From Rummeliibacillus sp963792445 (GTDB lineage: Bacteria; Bacillota; Bacilli; Bacillales_A; Planococcaceae): 64,000 nt of DNA. Position numbers and translations under genes: made by a program. The notes under the pieces are model-generated. The model was given only the letters and a program-made list of their open reading frames with translations. It did not search any database and had not been told where the DNA came from. This document shows positions 27,872 to 35,692 of this stretch, in pieces (position 1 is the stretch's first letter; each line of letters opens with the position of its first letter). The stretch is from contig CAWBWO010000002.1 in NCBI GenBank assembly GCA_963792445.1, forward strand, positions 248,001 to 312,000. The letters are read 5' to 3'.

Positions 27872-28785
27872 TACAACAAGAATTAGATGTAGTAGCAATA
27901 GTAGGTCCAACAGCTGTTGGAAAAACAGCACTAAGTATTGAGCTTGCAAAGGCAATGAACGGTGAAATTATTAATGGGGATTCGATGCAAGTTTATAAAG
28001 AGTTGAATATTGGTACGGCGAAAATAACAACTGAAGAAATGGAAGGAATTCCTCATCATTTACTTGATATTAAAGAACCGACAGAAAACTTTTCAGTAGC
28101 GGATTATCAACAATTAGTACGTGACAAAGTTGCAGAAATCAAGGCAAAAGGAAAACTTCCCATTATAGTGGGTGGAACAGGACTGTACATTCAAGCGGTA
28201 TTATATGATTTTCGATTTACTGAAGAGAAGATTGATGAAGGAATTCGAAAAGCCTATTACAAAGAACTTGCGGATATCGGTCCAGAAGCCATGCATGCGA
28301 AACTAGAAAAGCTTGACCCAAAAACAGCTGCAAGTATTCATCCAAATAATACAAGAAGAGTAATTCGTGCATTAGAAATGGCAGAACATAGCGATATTCA
28401 AAAATCAGATGAGGCTCAACATTTAGGTGATACACCACTCTATCGCCATCGAATAATCGGTTTAAATATGGAGCGAGAAATTCTTTATAAACGGATCAAC
28501 TATCGGGTCGATTTAATGATAGAAAAAGGCTTGTTAGAGGAAGTAAAAGGGTTATATGATAAAGGAATTCGAGATGTACAATCCATTAAAGCAATAGGTT
28601 ATAAAGAGCTTTATTCATACTTTGATGGTCTGCTAACTTTGGAGGAAGCAATTGATCAGTTAAAGCAAAATTCTCGGCGTTATGCAAAACGCCAGCTTAC
28701 TTATTTCCGTAACAAAATGGAAATTGAATGGTTTGATGCACAATTGGGTATAGTAAAAATAATTGATAAAATTTTACAAAATTAA
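27868..28785 (+). CDS. miaA: tRNA dimethylallyltransferase
   Basis: A 305-residue enzyme transferring dimethylallyl to N6 of A37 in tRNAs reading U-initial codons, the substrate for MiaB (12333). The P-loop is GPTAVGKT, followed by GDSMQVYKELNIGTAK, DFRFTEE and NSRRYAKRQLTYFRN. ATG 27868 overlaps the preceding stop as ATGA; the longer frame from 27850 is not conserved. hfq follows, as in many bacteria. Confidence 0.96.
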   Translation: MIQQELDVVAIVGPTAVGKTALSIELAKAMNGEIINGDSMQVYKELNIGTAKITTEEMEGIPHHLLDIKEPTENFSVADYQQLVRDKVAEIKAKGKLPIIVGGTGLYIQAVLYDFRFTEEKIDEGIRKAYYKELADIGPEAMHAKLEKLDPKTAASIHPNNTRRVIRALEMAEHSDIQKSDEAQHLGDTPLYRHRIIGLNMEREILYKRINYRVDLMIEKGLLEEVKGLYDKGIRDVQSIKAIGYKELYSYFDGLLTLEEAIDQLKQNSRRYAKRQLTYFRNKMEIEWFDAQLGIVKIIDKILQN

Positions 28786-28845
28786 AGGGAATACGCTAGA
28801 TAAATCGAATATACAATACTATTAAAGAGGTTAAGGGGGATCTTC

Positions 28846-29073
28846 ATGAAATCATTGAATTTACAAGATACTTATTTAAACCAATTACGAAAAAATGGTA
28901 TTTTCGTTACCGTATTTTTATTAAATGGCTACCAATTAAAAGGAACTATTCGTTCATATGATAATTTTACTGTGTTACTTGAAGTAGAAGGTAAGCAACA
29001 TATGATTTATAAACATGCTATATCCACTTTCTGTCCTTCCAAATCGGTAGATATACAACAAGAAGTTGAGTAA
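28846..29073 (+). CDS. hfq: RNA chaperone Hfq
   Basis: A 75-residue Sm-like protein. Sm1 (GIFVTVFLLNGYQLKGTIRS) and Sm2 (YKHAISTF, equivalent to the YKHA core) are intact, and the N-terminal LNLQDTYLNQLRK is typical of Bacillus Hfq. AAGGGGGA precedes the ATG. It follows miaA after about 60 bases. Confidence 0.95.
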   Translation: MKSLNLQDTYLNQLRKNGIFVTVFLLNGYQLKGTIRSYDNFTVLLEVEGKQHMIYKHAISTFCPSKSVDIQQEVE

Positions 29074-29113
29074 TTGAGTAATTTTAGAAAATATTTTCGA
29101 ATCTTGTCGTACC

Positions 29114-29162
29114 AAAAATGAGTTGATTCTACTTTTAGTCATGTAGAATCAACTCATTTTTG
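29114..29162. terminator. strong bidirectional terminator after hfq
   Basis: A 19-bp stem (AAAAATGAGTTGATTCTAC at 29114-29132 with its complement at 29143-29161), 10-base loop, ending in T5. Confidence 0.9.
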
Positions 29163-29238
29163 GATTTACATTAAAAAAGTAGCTCAATTTCAAATTCACC
29201 TATATACTATGAATAGATAGAAAATGGAGGAAACAAAA

Positions 29239-29538
29239 TTGAAAACAATTACACCTGAAGAAGTATTAAACAAATTAGATGCGAACGAAGATTTACATAT
29301 TGTCGATGTCCGTGAAGACGCAGAAGTAGCAAATGGTATTATTCCAGGAGCAATTCATATTCCACTTGGACAAATTCCTGAGAGAATAGCTGAATTAGAT
29401 AAAGACACCCCATATATTTTCGTATGTCATGCAGGTGGCCGTAGCTTTAGTGCATGCTCATACTTAGATGGTCTAGGGTTTAATGTGACAAATATGGAAG
29501 GTGGCATGAGTTCTTGGGAAGGCGAATTAGAATTCTAA
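29239..29538 (+). CDS. Rhodanese-domain protein
   Basis: A single-domain rhodanese of 99 residues with the CxxxxR loop FVCHAGGRSFSA (active Cys), VDVREDAEVANGIIPGAIHIP and MEGGMSSWEGE. ATGGAGG at 29224-29230 looks like the ribosome site for the TTG at 29239; reading that ATG as the start would leave no ribosome site. It probably handles sulfane sulfur or persulfides in the cytosol; a specific partner cannot be named. Confidence 0.85.
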   Translation: MKTITPEEVLNKLDANEDLHIVDVREDAEVANGIIPGAIHIPLGQIPERIAELDKDTPYIFVCHAGGRSFSACSYLDGLGFNVTNMEGGMSSWEGELEF

Positions 29539-29551
29539 TTCCAAGACAGAC

Positions 29552-29597
29552 ATGCAAAAATGAGACGATTCCAATAAGTGAATCGTCTTTTTTGCAT
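29552..29597 (+). terminator. terminator after rhodanese gene
   Basis: GACGATTC/GAATCGTC hairpin within an outer ATGCAAAAA/TTTTTTGCAT repeat. Confidence 0.85.
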
Positions 29598-29689
29598 GGA
29601 GACTGTTTTAATAAAATACGAATAGTTGACGAATAAGAAAGAATTGATAAGATTAAATTGGTTTTAATTTAGAAATGGAGTCGATAGAA

Positions 29690-30949
29690 ATGGCATATAT
29701 GTCCAACTTAACACAAGAAACATTAGCCTTAGCAAAAAAAGTAGAGGAAAAAGTGAAGCCTTATTTCGAACAAGCAGATGAAATGGCATTCTATAACCAA
29801 CAAAAAGTGCTCTCCGCTTTTCGAAATAATCATGTAAGTGAAAGTCACTTTTATCCATCTACAGGTTATGGCTATGATGATGAAGGGCGAGATAACTTAG
29901 AACGTATATATGCCGAAACATTTGGTGCAGAAGCAGCAATCGTACGTCCTCAAATCATTTCAGGAACACATGCAATTACAATAAGTCTTTTCGGTGTTTT
30001 ACGCCCTGGAGATGAACTCATGTATATTACGGGAAAACCATATGATACACTTCAATCAATTGTTGACGGTGGCGATCGAGATACAGGTTCTTTAAAAGAT
30101 TTCAATATTAGCTACCAACATGTTGATTTACTAGATGATCAATATATTGATTGGGATACTGTTAAAGATAAAGTTTCGGATAAAACAAAAGTGATTGCGA
30201 TACAACGATCAAAAGGATATGCCACTAGACCATCCTTTACAATAGAACAAATCGCAGAAATGATTAAAAATATCCGTGCAATTAAAGAAGATGCCATTAT
30301 TTTTGTAGACAATTGTTACGGCGAATTTGTTGATGCAGTTGAGCCGACAGAATTAGGTGCCGATTTAATGGCAGGTTCATTAATTAAAAACCCTGGTGGA
30401 GGTCTTGCAAAAGTAGGTGGGTATATTGCTGGAAAAGCGAAATACGTGGAGCAATGTGCATATCGCATGACATCTCCGGGTATTGGTGCAGAAGCTGGTC
30501 CATCTTTAAATGCACTGCCAGATATGTATCAAGGATTTTTCTTATCACCACATGTTGTTGCTCAAGCTTTGAAAGGTGCAATTTTCACAGCAGCAATTTT
30601 AGAAGAAGTAGGTATGACACCATCTCCACGTTATGATGCAAAACGTACAGATCTTATTCAATCAGTATCTTTTAATACGCCAGAACAAATGATTCAATTC
30701 TGCCAATCTATCCAATTGAATTCGCCTGTAAATGCGCACTTTGCGCCGCAACCTGCACCAATGCCAGGCTATGAAGATAAAGTGATTATGGCTGCAGGTA
30801 CTTTTGTACAAGGTTCAAGTATAGAACTCTCTGCGGATGGCCCTATTCGTCCACCGTATACTGCTTATGTACAAGGTGGATTAACATATGAACATGTGAA
30901 GTATGCAATACTAAATGCTGTTCAGAATTTACAAAAAAATTCTCTTTAA
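29690..30949 (+). CDS. ynbB: PLP-dependent YnbB family (methionine gamma-lyase / 'aluminium resistance' family)
   Basis: A 419-residue fold-type I PLP enzyme. The PLP-lysine segment is SLIKNPGGGLAKVGGYIAG, with DNCYGEFVD upstream as the cofactor aspartate region and STGYGYDDEGRDNLE near the N-terminus. ATG 29690 is preferred over 29675 because the AATGGAG there serves as ribosome site. It occupies the conserved place before glnR. The family is annotated as methionine gamma-lyase-like; its physiological substrate is not established to my knowledge. Confidence 0.88.
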   Translation: MAYMSNLTQETLALAKKVEEKVKPYFEQADEMAFYNQQKVLSAFRNNHVSESHFYPSTGYGYDDEGRDNLERIYAETFGAEAAIVRPQIISGTHAITISLFGVLRPGDELMYITGKPYDTLQSIVDGGDRDTGSLKDFNISYQHVDLLDDQYIDWDTVKDKVSDKTKVIAIQRSKGYATRPSFTIEQIAEMIKNIRAIKEDAIIFVDNCYGEFVDAVEPTELGADLMAGSLIKNPGGGLAKVGGYIAGKAKYVEQCAYRMTSPGIGAEAGPSLNALPDMYQGFFLSPHVVAQALKGAIFTAAILEEVGMTPSPRYDAKRTDLIQSVSFNTPEQMIQFCQSIQLNSPVNAHFAPQPAPMPGYEDKVIMAAGTFVQGSSIELSADGPIRPPYTAYVQGGLTYEHVKYAILNAVQNLQKNSL

Positions 30950-30973
30950 TTATTTAAACAGCAATTATTATGG

Positions 30974-31005
30974 GCTCGTAAACTCAATGTTTACGGGCTT
31001 TTTTA
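30974..31005 (+). terminator. terminator after ynbB
   Basis: GCTCGTAAAC/GTTTACGGGC stem (one T-G pair), T6. Confidence 0.8.
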
Positions 31006-31021
31006 ATAGAATAAAATAATG

Positions 31022-31072
31022 TGTGAGAAAATCTAACATAATGTTGACAGAAAAACTAACATAGTGTAATAT
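31022..31072 (+). promoter_or_regulatory. glnRA promoter with two GlnR/TnrA boxes
   Basis: TTGACA (31044-31049), 17-base spacer, TAATAT (31067-31072). Box 1 TGTGA-N7-TAACA (31022-31038) is a perfect TGTNA-N7-TNACA site. Box 2 TGACA-N7-TAACA (31045-31061) has one mismatch and overlaps the -35 and spacer. This is the expected autoregulated arrangement. Confidence 0.85.
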
Positions 31073-31100
31073 AAGTCTTGTGAAAGGTAAGGTGATGGAA

Positions 31101-31484
31101 ATGAGTAAAGAAATTCGCAAGACCATGCCTTTACTACCAATCAGTATAGTCATGCAACTTACTGATTTAACCGCTCGGCAAATTCGTTATTACGAAGAAC
31201 ATGAGCTAATCACACCTGCGAGAACAGAAGGTAATCGTCGGATGTTTTCATTAAACGATGTTGATGTTCTACTAGAAATTAAAGACTTATTAGACCAGGG
31301 CATTAACATGGCAGGTATCAAAAAAGTCTTCGCAATGAAGAACGAGCCAGTATTGGCAAAACAACCAAAAGCAGAAATAACAGATGCTGATTTAAGACGT
31401 ATCCTAAGAGAAGAAATGCAACAAGCACAGACGATGCAAAAAACATCGATTCGCCAAGGTGATTTATCTCGTTTCTTTTTTTAA
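31101..31484 (+). CDS. glnR: Nitrogen repressor GlnR (MerR family)
   Basis: A 127-residue MerR-type repressor: MPLLPISIVMQLTDLTARQIRYYEEHELITPAR (winged HTH), then NMAGIKKVF and the C-terminal RQGDLSRFFF tail that senses feedback-inhibited glutamine synthetase. ATG 31101 matches the family start; upstream ATGs at 31080 and 31095 are less well placed. It forms an operon with glnA. Confidence 0.96.
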   Translation: MSKEIRKTMPLLPISIVMQLTDLTARQIRYYEEHELITPARTEGNRRMFSLNDVDVLLEIKDLLDQGINMAGIKKVFAMKNEPVLAKQPKAEITDADLRRILREEMQQAQTMQKTSIRQGDLSRFFF

Positions 31485-31532
31485 GAGTCGAGTATTTATA
31501 AAGTATTACATATTAACAGGAGAGTGATTAGG

Positions 31533-32867
31533 TTGAGTAAATTCACAAAAGATGATATTCGTAGACTTGTTGAAGAAAAAGAAGTGAAATTCATTCGTTT
31601 ACAATTCACAGATATTCTAGGAACAATCAAAAACGTTGAAATTCCAGTTAGTCAATTAGAAAAAGCTCTTGATAACAAAATGATGTTTGATGGTTCTTCA
31701 ATCGAAGGATTCGTACGTATCGAAGAATCAGATATGTACTTATACCCAGATCTAGATACATTTATCGTATTCCCTTGGACAACTGGTAAAGGTACTGTAT
31801 GTCGTTTAATTTGTGATGTATATAAAGCTGATGGAACTCCATTTGAAGGTGACCCACGTAACAACTTACGTCGCATTTTAGCTCGTATGGAACAATTGGG
31901 CTACACAAGCTTTAACTTAGGACCTGAACCCGAATTCTTCTTATTCAAATTAGATGAAGAAGGCGAACCTACTCTTGAATTAAATGACCACGGTGGTTAC
32001 TTCGATTTAGCGCCAACAGACCTTGGTGAAAACTGCCGTCGTGATATCGTGTTAGAACTTGAAGAAATGGGCTTTGAAATTGAAGCATCTCACCATGAAG
32101 TAGCTCCTGGTCAACACGAAATTGACTTCAAATATGCTAATGCAATCGAAGCTTGTGATAATATCCAAACATTTAAATTGGTTGTTAAAACAATCGCTCG
32201 TAAACATGGTTTACATGCAACATTTATGCCAAAACCATTATTCGGTGTAAATGGTTCAGGTATGCACTGTAACGTTTCATTATTCAAAGGTAAAGAAAAT
32301 GCATTCTATGATGAATCTGCTGAATTAAAACTTAGCGATACTGCTTTCCATTTCATGGCAGGCGTACTAAAACACGTTAAAGGATTCACTGCTGTAACTA
32401 ACCCAACAGTTAACTCTTACAAACGTTTAGTACCTGGTTATGAAGCTCCTTGCTACGTTGCATGGTCTGCTCAAAACCGTTCACCATTAATCCGTATCCC
32501 AGCTTCTCGTGGTTTATCAACTCGTATTGAAGTACGTTCAGTAGACCCAGCTGCTAACCCATACTTAGCTATGGCAGTAATCTTGGAATCTGGTTTAAAT
32601 GGTATCGAACAACAACTTACTCCACCACCTGCAGTAGATCGTAACATCTATATTATGAATGCTGAAGAACGTGCTGAAGCAGGTATCGGTAACTTACCAG
32701 CTAACTTAAATGATGCACTTGCAGCACTTGCAGAAGATAAAGTAATCCAAGATGCTCTTGGTAAACATATCTATGCAAACTTCCGTGAAGCAAAAGAAAT
32801 CGAATTCGACATGTTCCGTACACAAGTACACCAATGGGAACGTGACCAATACATGAAAATGTATTAA
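31533..32867 (+). CDS. glnA: Glutamine synthetase, type I-alpha
   Basis: A 444-residue ATP-dependent glutamate-ammonia ligase, the target of GlnR/TnrA feedback sensing. It has DGSSIEGF, GPEPEFFLF, the NGSGMHCNVSL ATP/glutamate region and RNRSPLIRIP-type active-site residues (AQNRSPLIRIP). TTG 31533 follows AGGAGAG. Its last 17 codons are the attachment site of the elements that follow: a 50-bp identical copy lies at 35456-35505. Confidence 0.97.
   Translation: MSKFTKDDIRRLVEEKEVKFIRLQFTDILGTIKNVEIPVSQLEKALDNKMMFDGSSIEGFVRIEESDMYLYPDLDTFIVFPWTTGKGTVCRLICDVYKADGTPFEGDPRNNLRRILARMEQLGYTSFNLGPEPEFFLFKLDEEGEPTLELNDHGGYFDLAPTDLGENCRRDIVLELEEMGFEIEASHHEVAPGQHEIDFKYANAIEACDNIQTFKLVVKTIARKHGLHATFMPKPLFGVNGSGMHCNVSLFKGKENAFYDESAELKLSDTAFHFMAGVLKHVKGFTAVTNPTVNSYKRLVPGYEAPCYVAWSAQNRSPLIRIPASRGLSTRIEVRSVDPAANPYLAMAVILESGLNGIEQQLTPPPAVDRNIYIMNAEERAEAGIGNLPANLNDALAALAEDKVIQDALGKHIYANFREAKEIEFDMFRTQVHQWERDQYMKMY
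32814..32863 (+). repeat. attachment-site repeat, copy 1 (end of glnA; attL)
   Basis: These 50 bp are identical to 35456-35505, and weaker similarity continues through the stop codon and terminator (to 32906 and 35551). A copy inside the glnA coding end followed by an integrase remnant is the signature of site-specific integration that preserves the target gene. Confidence 0.85.
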
Positions 32868-32871
32868 GATG

Positions 32872-32910
32872 AAAAGCGTTGGGGCTCTAAGCTTCAACGC
32901 TTTTTCTTTT
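32872..32910 (+). terminator. glnA terminator
   Basis: AAAAGCGTTG/CAACGCTTTT stem followed by T-rich sequence. A diverged copy lies after the second att repeat. Confidence 0.85.
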
Positions 32911-32970
32911 TACCACGAATTTTTTATTTGTGGTAAGTAAAATTGAAAGTTACCACATTTTTACCACGAA
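32910..32970. promoter_or_regulatory. cluster of TTACCAC repeats (putative integrase arm sites, left side)
   Basis: TTACCACGAA (32910), its inverse TGTGGTAA (32929), TTACCACA (32950) and TTACCACGAA (32961) lie between the att repeat and the integrase remnant. Similar repeats reappear on the right flank of the element at 35311-35352. Confidence 0.6.
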
Positions 32971-32984
32971 ATTTTTACGATTAA

Positions 32985-33173
32985 TTATTTCGCGGTTTTT
33001 TTCTGCATGTATTCGTCAAATTTTTCTATTGATAAATTCTCCATATTTCTCGTTACAAGTAACATGACTGCATGAGTATGTCTTGTTGAGTGTATCGGTA
33101 ACTTTTCATGTTTGATATGTTCCAAAGCTCCTTTGAAAGCATTGTATAAAGTTGATTTTGGGAATGGTGTACC
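32985..33173 (-). pseudogene. tyrosine integrase C-terminal remnant (element 1)
   Basis: The minus strand translates to a C-terminal phage integrase fragment: GTPFPKSTLYNAFKGALEHI, then LPIHSTRHTHAVMLL (the RHTHA box with the second catalytic Arg), then NLSIEKFDEYMQKK and a stop. About 30 residues that should hold the LGH motif and the catalytic Tyr are missing between HAVMLL and SIEKF, so it is inactive. It lies next to the glnA att repeat, as integrases usually do. Confidence 0.75.
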
Positions 33174-33287
33174 ATCATCTCACGTATCGCAACAAAAAAT
33201 GGAACTACCGTTGCCAAATTGCAAAAGCTAAATAACATTAAAAATCCGAACAAGATTTATGTTGGTCAAAAAATTAAATTGAAATAA
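33156..33287 (+). pseudogene. LysM-domain tail of an endolysin-like protein (remnant)
   Basis: The plus-strand frame gives ISRIATKNGTTVAKLQKLNN then NPNKIYVGQKIKLK and a stop, a near-complete LysM peptidoglycan-binding repeat as found at the end of phage endolysins. It has no start codon and joins the integrase remnant at about 33174, marking a deletion that fused the two ends of a former prophage. Confidence 0.7.
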
Positions 33288-33563
33288 TATGGGTGTCTCT
33301 CTATAACCAGCCAATTGCATTGCATACGCTATTAAGGTAAGGGAGAAAGTAAATTACACCTTATAATTTACACCAATTCTTTATTAACATCTCCTTACCT
33401 CCTTATTTACATTTAATAAGAAAGCTTGGTGCGTATATACCTTTCTAATCAATTTTGCCCTGTCATCCACAGTGATGATAGGGATGTTTTAATTTCAAAT
33501 TATTTGGGTATATAACTCCGTATTGCTTATCATAATTTACTATAGATCTATAAGGAGGAACGA
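33288..33563. other. non-coding stretch inside element 1
   Basis: No convincing ORF. A hairpin near 33458-33485 (CCCTGTCATC/GATGATAGGG) may be a terminator. GGAGG and a start follow at 33554-33566. Confidence 0.4.
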
Positions 33564-33671
33564 ATGGATAATCACATAGAACAACTAAAATTGGAATACC
33601 AAAAATTAAGTGAAGAGCTGCGTAGTTTGAAAAAAGAAATTATTGAAGTACTTGAAAGCTTAAATACATAA
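33564..33671 (+). CDS. tiny coiled-coil protein (35 aa)
   Basis: Starts ATG 33564 seven bases after AAGGAGG and encodes MDNHIEQLKLEYQKLSEELR followed by SLKKEIIEVLESLNT. The heptad-like Leu/Ile pattern with charged positions predicts a short coiled coil. A GCCCTC/GAGGGC hairpin follows at 33680-33708. I do not recognise a family. The good ribosome site and downstream hairpin make real expression plausible. Confidence 0.5.
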   Translation: MDNHIEQLKLEYQKLSEELRSLKKEIIEVLESLNT

Positions 33672-33899
33672 TATTAACTGCCCTCACTTCTACAGATGAA
33701 GAGAGGGCTTTATTTGGCATATTTTCTCTATAATCTGAATCGAATAGAAGATTGCAAGTAAAGTATTTACGTTTAATATATTAGAATAGGTAACAAAATT
33801 ATATATAGAATCAATTTTCTTATGAATTATAGGAAAAAATGATTATAAATGTTATAGTTTGCTTAGATATTTTATACAATATACAAAATGCAACTTTAA

Positions 33900-34145
33900 G
33901 GAAAAGAAGGGAGATGGAAAAAAGTAGCACTTAAATCATCAGCTACAGGGAGTTACTTACAGTATAAATACACATACAAAGTAACAAACGCAAATGGAGA
34001 AACGGTAATAAAAGACTATACATCTTCAAAATCAGCTTCATTTAAAGCACCAACTGAAAAAGGGCAATACACCTTAACTATGTATGTAAAACAAATCAAC
34101 AGTACAAAAATAGTAAAAACAAAGAAAGTAATTATAGTAAAATAA
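33900..34145 (+). pseudogene. fragment of an extracellular or phage protein with Tyr-rich beta domain
   Basis: An open frame without an in-frame start encodes VALKSSATGSYLQYKYTYKV, then NGETVIKDYTSSKSASFKAP and YTLTMYVKQINSTK to a stop at 34143. The pattern resembles the Ig-like triple-tyrosine domains at the end of bacterial amidases and surface proteins. GGGAG-ATGGAAAAA just upstream is in another frame; removing one A from the run of six would join it. Likely a truncated, decayed gene. Confidence 0.45.
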
Positions 34146-34305
34146 ACAAGAAAACACAAAGAGGGCTATCAAAAGCTCTCTTTTCCTTTGCTTTCTTTTA
34201 AGAAATATCATGAATAAAAATATACCCATTAACCAAATGGAAGAGGGGCAATTTGTTTTAAAAACCGTTTGGGTAAATCCAATGCGGTATTTAAGTAAAC
34301 CTATT

Positions 34306-34761
34306 TTATTTTGATTCGTGAGATACAACCATAAACCATATATTTGAAGTAGGTGAAGCTACTTCATTAAACTGTTTGCTATTTAATTTTAACTGTTTTC
34401 CGTTTTTATAGAAAAAAACTTTTGAATATTTTCCTCCACCAGAAAGACCTACAGTAATTCCTTTTTTAGCAATTGTTTCATCAGGCGTTACAGATGTTGT
34501 AACTACTGGATTTCCTTTCTGAGAAACAACTACCAAAGAACCGTCAATCTTATCAATATATACGCTTTTAATACCAATAGAATGATGCGTACTGTTTGTG
34601 TGCAAGTAAACACCTTTAGGGTCAATTCTTATAACCCCTCCAGTTATCTTCACATTGTTTGATTCTGACTGTGGTAATCGATATGTTGATTTTGCCAATA
34701 CTACAGTAGCACCTCCTATCAATAGAATAAAAGTTAATAAAGTTACTATTGTTTTTTTCAT
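34306..34761 (-). CDS. secreted protein of unknown function (151 aa)
   Basis: Starts ATG 34761 with AGGAGAGAGA upstream. Residues 1-23 (MKKTIVTLLTFILLIGGATV) form a signal peptide with likely cleavage after VLA. The mature part is beta-rich and Ser/Gly/Lys-rich, with no cysteines and no motif I recognise. It lies within the decayed element 1 but is intact, so it may be cargo. Weak A-T-rich flanks. Confidence 0.6.
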   Translation of the reverse strand: MKKTIVTLLTFILLIGGATVVLAKSTYRLPQSESNNVKITGGVIRIDPKGVYLHTNSTHHSIGIKSVYIDKIDGSLVVVSQKGNPVVTTSVTPDETIAKKGITVGLSGGGKYSKVFFYKNGKQLKLNSKQFNEVASPTSNIWFMVVSHESK

Positions 34762-34794
34762 AGATTCTCTCTCCTAAAATAGATGGAACTCAAA

Positions 34795-34995
34795 TTAATC
34801 TTCAAATAAATTATTAGCTAAATCCTCAATTTCTTGAGCTAATTTATTTTTCCCTTCATAATCGATTGAGATTTGATACCATCAAAAACTAACATATCAC
34901 CAACTGTCGCTTGTTTAGGCAATAATGATTTATGGATATTTTTCAACTTAGTGAGAATAGTAGTATAAATATAACCAATAAATTGAATTTTTTTA
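34795..34995 (-). pseudogene. DUF3006-like small protein remnant
   Basis: The minus strand reads NIHKSLLPKQATVGDMLVFD in one frame, then IDYEGKNKLAQEIEDLANNL-FED-stop in another, with a frameshift near 34868. The pattern (Leu-Pro-x5-GD-x2, then a helical acidic tail) resembles DUF3006 proteins. AGGAGG lies at about 35006-35011 on this strand but no start codon follows it. It is non-functional as it stands. Confidence 0.4.
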
Positions 34996-35097
34996 TATCA
35001 AAATACCTCCTGTAATTGACTATACAGTAATTCTATTGTTTTGAGGAGTAGGAAAATAAAGGTTATGTGTTTTAATTTAAATTATTGTTACTGATTT

Positions 35098-35313
35098 ATG
35101 TTAAAAATTGACTCAACCTGTGACGGAAAGAAAAGAAATTTTAGTAAATACGTAAGACGTTTAATTGAAGAAGATTTGAAAAAAGAGAAAAATAAAAATG
35201 GCGTTGCTTCAAGTGAATATATAATAGAAGAAAACCTTCCCATCATAGATAAAAATGAATCCTATTCAATTGAAACTAAAAAAGCTTACTCGAAAATGTT
35301 CTATTGTCACTAA
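35098..35313 (+). CDS. small ribbon-helix-helix-like protein, probably N-terminally truncated
   Basis: Encodes 71 residues; RNFSKYVRRLIEEDLKKEK resembles the second half of a CopG/Arc ribbon-helix-helix domain (helix with RxLIxED). The first strand expected before it is missing. A stop lies just upstream of ATG 35098 and there is no good ribosome site. Best read as a remnant of a plasmid or phage regulator; function unknown. Confidence 0.3.
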   Translation: MLKIDSTCDGKKRNFSKYVRRLIEEDLKKEKNKNGVASSEYIIEENLPIIDKNESYSIETKKAYSKMFYCH

Positions 35314-35352
35314 CCACGAGCTATCACTATTCCTTACCACAAACTTACCACG
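35311..35352. promoter_or_regulatory. TTACCAC repeats (putative integrase arm sites, right side)
   Basis: TAACCACGA (35311), TTACCACA (35334) and TTACCACG (35345) repeat the motif found between the first att copy and the integrase remnant. They place the right end of element 1 just before the second att copy. Confidence 0.55.
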
Positions 35353-35455
35353 GTTAGTTGAAATGTTATGATTTTCTATGAGTAGAAATTGTTGAAAAGC
35401 TTGATATATCAATGTTTGTGATACTACATTATAAACAATGAGATAATAAACCTTA

Positions 35456-35505
35456 TTCCGTACACAAGTACACCAATGGGAACGTGACCAATACATGAAA
35501 ATGTA
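35456..35505 (+). repeat. attachment-site repeat, copy 2
   Basis: Identical over 50 bp to the 3' end of glnA (32814-32863). It is followed by a diverged copy of the glnA stop region and terminator (hairpin AAAAGTGCTTG/CAAGCACTTTT, 35514-35551). It serves as the right end of element 1 and the left end of a second element. Confidence 0.85.
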
Positions 35506-35623
35506 CTAAGATGAAAAGTGCTTGAGGCTGTAAGCTCCAAGCACTTTTTTCTTGTCCGCAAATTCTTTATTTGTGGGCAACTTTTTTATTTTGCCCACAA
35601 AGATTTTAAGTTTTTTTAATTTT

Positions 35624-35683
35624 TTACTTTTCCTTCATATACTCATCGAACTTTTCAATTGTAACTGTCTCCATACGTAAGTT
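35624..35683 (-). pseudogene. tyrosine integrase C-terminal remnant (element 2)
   Basis: The minus strand encodes VTIEKFDEYMKEK and a stop, homologous to the tail SIEKFDEYMQKK of the first remnant but not identical, at the same distance from its att copy. Only about 20 codons survive; the rest has been replaced by the hydrolase gene next door. Confidence 0.6.
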
Positions 35684-35692
35684 ACAAAATCT

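Noticed and set aside
33053..33253. 66-codon minus-strand ORF over the integrase remnant
   Set aside because: It is a shadow in the wrong frame; the true similarity is in the adjacent frame (RHTHAVMLL).
34210..34314. 34-codon ORF (MNKNIPINQMEEGQ start)
   Set aside because: Composition looks protein-like but there is no ribosome site, and its end overlaps the 3' end of the secreted-protein gene. Probably a fragment; not listed as a gene.
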